Shown: in pieces, positions 56,223-64,000 of the stretch
Layout of the letters: each line of letters starts with the position of its first letter
How positions within the stretch are numbered: position 1 is the stretch's first letter
Source: Tetraselmis striata
Lineage: Eukaryota > Chlorophyta > Chlorodendrophyceae > Chlorodendrales > Chlorodendraceae
DNA length: 64,000 nucleotides
Direction: 5' to 3'
Assembly (NCBI GenBank): GCA_006384855.1
Contig: VCJN01001789.1
Coordinates: 62,001-126,000, forward strand
Translations under genes and position numbers: made by a program
Notes under the pieces: generated by a model
What the model was told of the DNA's origin: nothing
Database searches by the model: none
What the model saw: the letters and a program-made list of their open reading frames with translations, nothing else

Positions 56223-59200
56223 TACATGGGGGATTGTGTTGGCGGGCGGCGGCGATGTTGCGATCGAGCATTATTAGCGACGAATTACACTAGTCACCAC
56301 ACCGCAGGGAAACCGCGACTGGATGGGTACTTATTCATGCAACATTTACTTGGGGGGGCTCAGTGCGAGTATATCAGGCTGAACGATTTAGCTGAGGACG
56401 ATTTGTTGTTACTAGCTTATTATAACGCGTTTGTGATTGATGACACATGTACTATCATGGTGTGGTGAGTCGCTTGTCGCCGGTAGTAGTTTCTCACTTT
56501 ATATGCCTACTTTATCTATTATTACTTAATTCCAAATTCCTGCGTTGGCAGCAAGGATTTTAGTATTTGTATTAGGATTGTAAAGGATTCCTCATAGGGA
56601 CCGCGCGAGCATATGGCTACCTCCTTGGGATGTGTTAGCTGTCACCGGTAGCAGCGTGCACATCTTAAAGATTTAGCTACTGTAGCGAAGGCATCAATTA
56701 AGCAAGACGGCGCACCGTTGCAGCTCCGGACCGCCAACCCTGCTTCATTGCCTATCTACTTGATGTGAATCCGCAATATTGCTGGGACAGCACTCTCCAT
56801 CCCCTATATACCGGTCGATATAGATGGCGCCATCACAATCAACCCCACTGTCGCTCTCTAATCATAATACGCATGGCCAAGTACCCAATATCGATGTATT
56901 GATGACCGATGCCGCTCTGCTTATACCGGCAAATGACAATGAATATTGGCTTCTACTACATGTCTAACGCGCGAGGGCGAGTGACAATGAGGTGCCGGCG
57001 TCCGGTTCCATGGAGCAGGCAAGCTGTCCACGTACCCGTTGACCATGGGTGCGTGATTGAGGTCTTGCCGGACGGGCGCCGCTGGCACCGATGTACTCTC
57101 ATGGACGCCGCTAGTCGGCCACTTGCGCCGTCCCCGACTTCGAAGTTTATACACAACGACATATGCCTTTGATGGGTGCATATCCTTGCCAGTGAATAAT
57201 ATGTGCCACGCAACTTTATTGGCGGACTACAAGCCCCCCTCCTCCTGGCGCCTTTCCAATCCTGATGGCCGGTGACTCTGATGACCGTGCATGTGATGCT
57301 TTGCTGTGCCTACCAATAATCAGAGGCCATGTGTAGTGCTCATGCTGCCCCTTGACTGCAGCGGGCTTGACTGAAGGCGCTTTGGCTGCTGCGGACCCTC
57401 GCAAGACCAACATGCTGACGAGGAGTCGGTCCGCGAAGCTCCCAGCTGATACGCTGCCTAATTGTAAGCCGTGTGGTGATCAAGGTTCAGCCCACACGGG
57501 ATTTGGTACAATTCCGGCGGAAAATGGCGCAGAATCTAAGTGTAATCGCTTGCGATGATGAGAGATCATAACTAGTGACTGCGCGATTTGAGCAATGTGA
57601 GCGAGCAGCAGCCGGCAACACAACGGCGAGTAGTAATCCTCCACGTAATATCCCTAGTACCGGTATATTAATGGTTTGGTGGTTGTGTGAGCGCTGAGGG
57701 GGCAGGAATGAAATGCATGCTTCTTGGTGCTACGGTGAGCATTACTTTGCATGCTCTACGAGCGGTCTCAGACAGTTATACAACTATGTAATGCTATGTA
57801 GCGCCGTTGGGAGCCAGCGAAACATTACGTCAACCACCACTGGCGATGCATGGCATGGCTGCATGGCATGGTACGGCACGATACGGATGCATGAGTGCAT
57901 GCATGCCATGGCGAACTGAACGTCAAATGAGGGTCAAGCCGCGCGGGCTAACATCAAGAGATATTCGTCAAGAGATAGACTATGTGGACGATAAATCAGC
58001 TTACAACGCCCAACATCGTGTGGCATATCAGGTGAGAACAGAAAGACTAATAGATAAAAACAGTTCAATATAAAAATAATATCAGCATTGCCCGTACCAT
58101 ACCCCCCCCCTCGTCCGTGTCGTCCTTCGCCCTTCGCGCGCGCATGCTGCTATAAAAGTAGTATAACAAAGTGAAATTCTCCACTTCTCGTCCCAGGTTC
58201 ATTGGCCAAAGCCGCGCCACCACCACTGTCCAATCTCTTGCTGTGCCAACGGCAGTCGTAGGTCTGGGCGGCATTTATTAAGCCATTAGACCCTTACCTC
58301 ATTCAAGTCCCGGAGAGCTAATGACTCCATTTCCGCAAACCGGGGGTTAAATGTACACTTTTAGCAACCCGGGCTAATGCATTTCAACCACGTAAATCGG
58401 GACACGTCCGGCGGCGGTCCGAAATCGAATCGCGCATGTTGTACGGATGATGTGAATTTTGCAAAAACTATATAAAGGATGACAATTGTTGTTTCAATGC
58501 TAATAATCAACGGCATCAATACATGCTTAAAATAATCAACGGCATGCAGCCCGCGCGAGTAGGCGGGACGGCTGATGAATGTCTTGCGCGCCCGGCGAGG
58601 AGTTCGGGCTATGCTTGCTTGTGTGTTTACGGTGAATTCTGGCAGCGTTATGCAACAATGCAGCTTCATCGGCAGCGGCGGGATTATTACTGACTCACGT
58701 GCGTTAAGCCTGATGCGCCGTTTGATGATGCAGCATGATGCATGCGCTGCTCTGTTTCTGTGGATGCTATTGCCATCACATGCTCAGCGCACTCCGATAA
58801 AAAAAAATCACGTACCTATACCAGAAGGCGCGCCAGAGGCGCCCTATTCGTCTGGTGCTGTTTGTGCGGCTGTATAAATACATGGTTTCGGAGCAAAACT
58901 CCGAAACCACAGCAGGAAAACAGGACGTACCTGATGAAACCCGACGCCGGGCAACCGATCGGTGGCCGTCGAGATGTCGGCAGGGTGAGCCGTCATCAGT
59001 CGTCGCGAGATACGGTTCGGGTAGCGACTTTACTCTGACCGCCTCTTATTGCGACCGCCGCGCCTGCTTCAAAATTCAAACAGCCCTGACGAGACGGCCT
59101 GCTGACCACCGTCGTCACGCAGTTGCCAGCTGCCGGCTGCCGGCGTCGCCTTCCCGTGCTACCGCCTCCCTCCCCTCGTCGGCGGTGTTGTCAGCGCGGG

Positions 59201-59279
59201 CGCGCGTTCAGGGGACCCACAGCCGCCTGACCGGCACCCCACGCCGACCGGGACCCGGCGGCAGCGCTACCTGCCGGCG
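56223..59279. other. Gene-poor region upstream of Pol eta
   Basis: About 3 kb with no recognised gene, lower GC than the coding regions. Notable: CATGG/ATGC-rich stretch at 57,845-57,912; palindrome GGTTTCGGAGCAAAACTCCG at about 58,885. The last 250 bp are GC-rich and probably hold the Pol eta leader. Confidence 0.4.
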
Positions 59280-60598
59280 ATGGCGGACGCAGCGGGTGAG
59301 GGCGAGGCGGAGGGGCCGGAGGGGCTATCGGAGGGGCATGCGGCCGCGGCGGGCGACGCCTCCAGGGTCATCCTACACTTGGACCTCGACTGCTTTTACT
59401 GTGCGCCCCCCTCGCTCCCCTCTCGGCCACCTCTGTCGCTACCCCTTCGCCTCGCCGAGCAGGCAACTGATGCCCCGCGCCTGTCTCCTGGCGGTCCACC
59501 GGGGCGACGCCACGACACGTCGAAACCACCGTACTGAAAACCGAAGCGACACGGTATAGCGCAGCAGCGGCAGCGACAACACCACTCCAGGGCGGGCGCT
59601 TCCACTGTCACCTCCGACCGCAGACCCCTTGCCCGAATCCTGTCGGAGAAGGCTCGCTCCGCCGCGCTGAGGCTCGCTCCCCTGCACAGGCCAAGTCGAG
59701 CAGCTGCGCCTCCGCATCCCGTCAGGCACGCCGGTGGCGGTGCAGCAGTGGTGCGCCCCCCCCCCCCCCCCCCCCCCTTCCTCCCCGCCCCCCTTCCCAC
59801 CCACCACAGTTCCTGCTTCCCCTCCAGCCCACAAACACACAAAACACCATCCGCTCCTTGCCGCCCCTATGCCCTGGGCCCCTGTGCACTTGCCCCTGGT
59901 GCTCCTCCCTTGGGCCTTTCCGGACTCCAGCGGCTGTGCTCAGTGCTCATTTCCCTTCACCCAGAAGGTCTTGACGACAGCGCAGCAACATGACCATTGC
60001 CCGGGCGTAACTGGACAGGGGCTTGGGAAAGGGACAAGCGGGGAGGGGGGGGGGGGGGGGAGGGGGAGTACGTCGGGCATCTCCTCTGCCCGGGATGTTC
60101 ACGGTATGGGTCATGTGCTCATCACGCGAGTCATCACCTGGGTCAAGATCGCGCTGCAAGGCAGGCCCGCAGTGCTCAATCATTTCCTGCCCCCCCTTCC
60201 CGCGCATCACACCCGCTCTGCCCGCCCGCCCAGGGAGGGCCTCATTGCGGTGAACTACGAGGCGCGCGCGCAGGGTGTGACCCGCCACATGCGCGCGCCC
60301 GACGCGCTGAAGGCCTGTCCGGGCCTGCGCCTGGTGCACGTGGAGACCATCGGCGACGGGGGCGGCGGCGGCGGCGGCGGCGGCGAGGGGGTGCAGGGCG
60401 GTGCGGCGCACAGTCGGCTGAAGGAGAAGGCGTGCCTGGAGCGCTACCGCCAGGTGCCCCCCCCCCCCCCCCCCACGGGGCTTGACTCAATCACCCATAT
60501 TATCTCTCTCTCTCTCTCTCTCATATGAATAAGTAAGTGTGTGCGGTCAGCATACATACACATTGAATGTGCGCAGCTGCAACTGTTCTCTTTTCTAT

Positions 60599-60643
<45 letters not shown>

Positions 60644-62881
60644 GCGCGTTGTTGATTATCCAACACCTACATTCAATGCACATGTGTATATATATGATAT
60701 GTCATGTTCAAGTGCATGCATCTATCTCTATCATCGTCGCACCTGTCACCCCCCCCCCCCCCCCCCTGGCAGGCCTCCCGCAAGATCATCGCCCTGATCC
60801 ACCGGACCGTGCCGGGTAGCACCGTCGTGGAGAAGGCCAGCATCGACGAGGTCTACCTGGACGTCACCCAGGCGGTGGTGCGCCCCCCCCCCCCCCCCCC
60901 CCCCCTTCCGCGCGGCCGCCCTCGCGACGCGTGTCACGCAGCTGCGCATTCCTCACCCACAGCCACTCCATGCCGCGGAGTAACCCCCCTGTAAGCGCGC
61001 TTTGGTTCGCCACTTGTCAGTGTCTCCCACTCGGCGCGAAGGAGGACCAACTACACGAGTCGGGCGACACGGGTGTAGCCGCTCCTACAAGACCCCTTCC
61101 TGAAAGCCTCGAACCGGGCCCGCATGCGACGTGTGGGAACTTCCGCTGGGGATCCGCTACAGTCTCGTCTGCCTTGGACCGCTGGCGGGCGGGGCGGGTT
61201 CCTATTCGCCGGGTGGTTACCGCCGCGCCGGCAATCCATAGTATTATATAAGTACACCTCACAGGCAGCGCAGAATCTCCGACTCGTAGCTGCGGGGAAA
61301 ACATTCACTTGCGCGACCCGCCAACCCGATTGATCGGCGCGGCGTGCCTTGCGGCAGGAGGAGGAGCTGCGAGGCGGCAGCGGCGGCGGGCAGCCCGCGG
61401 GGGGGCGCGGCGGGGGGGAGGAGGAGGAGGGAGATGAGGGCGGGGCGGGAGGGGGCGGCGGGCTGTGCGCCTGGGGCAGCGTCGTGCTCGGCAGCTCGCC
61501 GCTCCATGCGGGCAACACCTTCGACCGCCGCTTCGCGGTGAGAAGCCCCCCCCCCCCCCCCCCCACCCTTACCCTGGGCGTGGTCTTCTCTCCGCCCTCC
61601 CTTCCTTTACCCCCCTCTCCACCCCCGCCCCCTTCCGCGGTTCCGCCACCTCCCCCATTTTGCGGGACGGGTAAGCGGAGGAGGCGAGAGGGGAAGCGGG
61701 AAGGGCGAGCGGAGAGAAGACCACGCCCGAGGGGGCAGAGGGGGGGGGGGGGGGGGGGTAATCGCCGCCATCCCGATGACAGCCGCCCTCGCTGCCGTCA
61801 CATGTTGCGCGCAGCTCGCCGAGACCTCTCCCCCCCCTCCCCCTCCTCCCCCCCCTTCTGCACGCCAAGTAGGGAGGGCAGCGCACAGTGCCGCTAGCGG
61901 CGCTATCAAAGGGGCGCGATCAGGGAACGCCGGCGCCGCTCACCGGGTAACACGCGGGGCGCGTCCGGGTCAGGTCGCCAGCGGAGGATGGGAATGTGTT
62001 CAATCCGCCGGCATCCCCATCCTCGCTCGCATGGGAGGGGTCCGCGACAGGGCCTTACACTGGACCACATCGAGCCTCCCTTTGCGCTTGCGATGCGCCG
62101 GGAAAGGTCCGGGCGGAATTTTTAAGTTTGAATCTTCTCACAGCTTTGTTCCTCCCGGTCCTTCGACCACATTGGGCCAGCAGTCTTGCTGTCCGGCCGG
62201 CGCGAACTCGAATAGGGCCTGCTGCCCCCGGAGGCGGCGTTGCACGTAGTGTGGTGGTCCTCTTCAGCTCTGAACTACGGGCGGAATGTCGTGAACCAAC
62301 AAAGAGCTGCCGGACGCGATTGGCCATCGGAGACTCAAAGGGGGGGGGGGGGGGTTCTTGGTGCGGGGCATGGCGGGGGCGTTGTTGGTGGGCGGTGCCC
62401 TCAACGGGTGGCCGGGCCTGGTGGTGGTGGCGCAGGTGGGCGCGCAGCTGTGCGCGCGCCTGCGGGGCGTGGTGCGCCGCGAGCTGGGCTACACCATGTC
62501 GGGCGGCGTCGCCGCCAACAAGCTGCTCGCCAAGCTGGCCTCCGCGATGCACAAGCCCAACCAGCAGGCAGGGCGCCGCGCCCCGCCCTGCCCGGCAGCG
62601 GAACCGCCCCTGCGTGCCTGCCTGCGCCTGTCCATGTTGAGTGCGTGCAGGCATGTATTTGTTACGTGTGTATACCGTACAAACACAAACGATCCACAGA
62701 TGAATAACGTTGCCGACCCCACGCGCCCAAGAGAGAACGACTATTAAAACAGAGAAATAGCTCAGAATGTATCACGACTACATAACGCATATTCCGACAC
62801 GTAGGTGCAAAACAATTCATTTTTTGGCCCCGCGGACGGCATGTACTTGTATGGTATATCATTGTATCGTATATACATATT

Positions 62882-62939
<58 letters not shown>

Positions 62940-63851
62940 CGTTATATTGTCTACATATCACATGAGTGTGGTGGGTACTTCGGGCTGTATTCTATGTAAA
63001 ACCCAAATTATAACAACAAATCTATAACAAAAGTGAACACATAAGTGTAGTATATCCGATTCAAGCGCGAAAGCACCACTACATGATCCAACGATCAGCT
63101 CGGGAAAAACTCCGCCTACCGCTTTTCTGGATTCTCAGTGGGGCGGTTGGCGCGCGCTGCAGACGCTCATCCCCGCGCGGGCGGTGGCGGCCCTCATGCG
63201 CAGCCTGCCCCTCACCAAGATCGGCAAGATGGGCGGCAAGGTGCCTCTCTCTCCCCCCCCCCCCCCCCCCCACCTCCCCCCCCCCCCCCACCTCCCCCCC
63301 CCCCCCCTCCAAACACCTGCCTGAGACTGAGTGGGCCAATTCGTCCTATTAAGACCAACACCCACGCGCGATCGCGGCTGTGCAGCTCGGCGCAGAGTTG
63401 CAGGAGATGGGAGCCGCCACGGCCGGCGACGTCGCGGACATGCCGCTGGCGGCGCTGGAGCAGGTGCGGCTGCGGCGGCCGGGGGGGGGGGGGGGGGGGG
63501 CGGCAGCGTGGGTGATGGGCTGGAGTACTTGGTGTTTTAGGAACGGGGAGGTGAGAGTCTTGCCTGCGGCGTGGACGGGGGAAGTTGCTGAGTGGAGGGT
63601 GCTGTGGCCCGGCTCGGGGCGCAGAGGTTGGGCGCCGCGCGCGCGCGGTGGGTGCACGCCGCGGTGCGCGGGGCGTGCGCGGAGGCGGTGGTGGCCAAGG
63701 GGCCGCCCAAGTCGATGCTGGCCGCCAAGTCCTTCTCCGCCACCTCCAGCACCGCCGCCATCCGCCGGTAAGCCCCCCCCCCCCCCCCCCCTCCGCCCCT
63801 CAATGCCCCGCCTCGTCATCTCATCATCCCCAGCTTCTTCAAGAGTCGCAG
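59280..63851 (+). CDS. POLH: DNA polymerase eta (Y-family), 5' part
   Basis: Translesion polymerase that copies past UV cyclobutane dimers. Exons seen: 59280-59400, 59690-59750, 60234-60453, 60773-60877, 61358-61537, 62436-62567, 63163-63240, 63386-63463, 63625-63767 and possibly an 18-nt exon 63834-63851. The gene runs on past the window. Motifs: ILHLDLDCFYCQVEQ (D35 and D37, metal ligand region), EGLIAVNYEARAQGVTRHM, EKASIDEVYLDVT (D159-E160, catalytic), GYTMSGGVAANKLLAKLASA with MHKPNQQ joined to TLIPARAV, then SLPLTKIGKMGGK. These follow human Pol eta in order. Odd points: nine glycines inside the loop after HVETIGD, and a Gly/Glu-rich insert in exon 5. The intron after exon 6 starts with GC. 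Six introns have C runs at the donor; intron 8 has a G run instead. Confidence 0.92.
60600..60642. repeat. (CT)n(CA)n compound microsatellite
   Basis: TCTCTC run changing to CACACA in intron 3 of Pol eta; a second TC run lies at 60,504-60,522. Confidence 0.9.
61071..61236 (+). repeat. MITE family A, copy 9 (166 bp)
   Basis: GGGTGTAGCCGCTCCTACAA at the left, GCCCGCATGCGACG and GGGCGGGTTCCTATTCGCCG inside, ending CCGCGCCGGCAATCC. Sits in intron 4 of Pol eta. Confidence 0.7.
62667..62843 (-). repeat. MITE family B, copy 2 (~177 bp)
   Basis: Reverse complement reads GCCGTCCGCGGGGCC, AATGAATTGTTTTGCACCTA, TGATACATTCTGAGC, GTTTGTACGGTATACA, matching 32876-33050. In intron 6 of Pol eta, next to a long AT microsatellite. 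Confidence 0.65.
62881..62933. repeat. (AT)n microsatellite
   Basis: About 50 bp of TA dinucleotides in intron 6 of Pol eta. Confidence 0.95.
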
Positions 63852-64000
63852 GTGGCCCGTGAGAGGAGTGGCCAAACACAGCCATGTGGGCGCCATCTCT
63901 CCACTAATGGCGACGGCGTCTCGAATCGATGCGGCTCGCTGATGTCCTGGAAATGCTGCCGGAAATGTGACCGGAACCACGTTTCCAATGTGCCGCACAC

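Noticed and set aside
58575-58877. 100-codon plus frame upstream of Pol eta
   Set aside because: No domain, no matching splice signals to Pol eta, average codon use unlike the exons.
1-64000. tRNA, rRNA or CRISPR features
   Set aside because: No cloverleaf-like A/B box pairs, rRNA cores or spaced direct-repeat arrays were found by eye.

Overview
The window is nuclear DNA of a flagellate green (chlorophyte-type) alga. This is inferred from gene content: a PsbS-like photosystem II protein and a plastid-type transit peptide on a GST point to the green lineage. An outer-arm-dynein thioredoxin light chain and an IQCB1/nephrocystin-5 homologue point to a cilium. Every recognised gene but one Nudix gene and a GST carries GC-rich exons broken by introns full of homopolymer C or G runs. 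Telomere-like TTTAGGG/TTTTAGGG units lie inside the window. I cannot name the species.

Layout. 0.36-1.47 kb (+): a single-domain thioredoxin of the dynein light-chain type. 2.03-5.86 kb (-): DEAD-box helicase Has1/DDX18 (8 exons). 6.57-12.58 kb (+): IQCB1/NPHP5-like IQ-motif protein (8 exons). 13.07-14.96 kb: two interleaved duplicated blocks. 14.5-18.03 kb (-): traces of an unrecognised multi-exon secreted-protein gene. 18-21.8 kb: gene-poor. 21.8-24.1 kb: telomere-like repeats, a diverged direct-repeat pair and a 67-bp minisatellite. 24.23-28.53 kb: a DNA transposon with ~125-bp terminal inverted repeats, encoding an XPG/EXO1-like nuclease on + and a THAP/DDE transposase on -. 29.39-35.22 kb (+): PP2C phosphatase (10 exons). 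35.2-39.2 kb: no recognised gene. 39.19-40.74 kb (-): PsbS-like. 41.70-43.90 kb (+): plastid GST. 45.34-49.19 kb (+): endopolyphosphatase-like phosphoesterase. 49.81-52.29 kb (-): CDIN1-like nuclease. 53.93-54.97 kb (-): Nudix hydrolase. 55.47-56.22 kb: foldback element with long inverted ends. 59.28 kb to beyond 63.85 kb (+): DNA polymerase eta, cut by the window end.

How the genes relate. They are housekeeping neighbours, not a pathway cluster. Two encode cilium proteins (dynein light chain, transition-zone IQCB1), two are plastid-directed (PsbS-like, GST) with a third organelle-directed (Nudix), and two serve DNA metabolism (Pol eta, CDIN1). PsbS/GST and Has1/IQCB1 are divergent pairs that may share promoters.

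Genome-wide habits visible here: about half of the 54 host introns I could place have a run of ten or more C on the sense strand within ~50 nt of the 5' splice site; 6 of 54 introns use GC-AG; and two families of ~170-bp MITE-like repeats sit in introns and intergenic DNA. The most novel object is the transposon that pairs a THAP-DDE transposase with an XPG-family nuclease.
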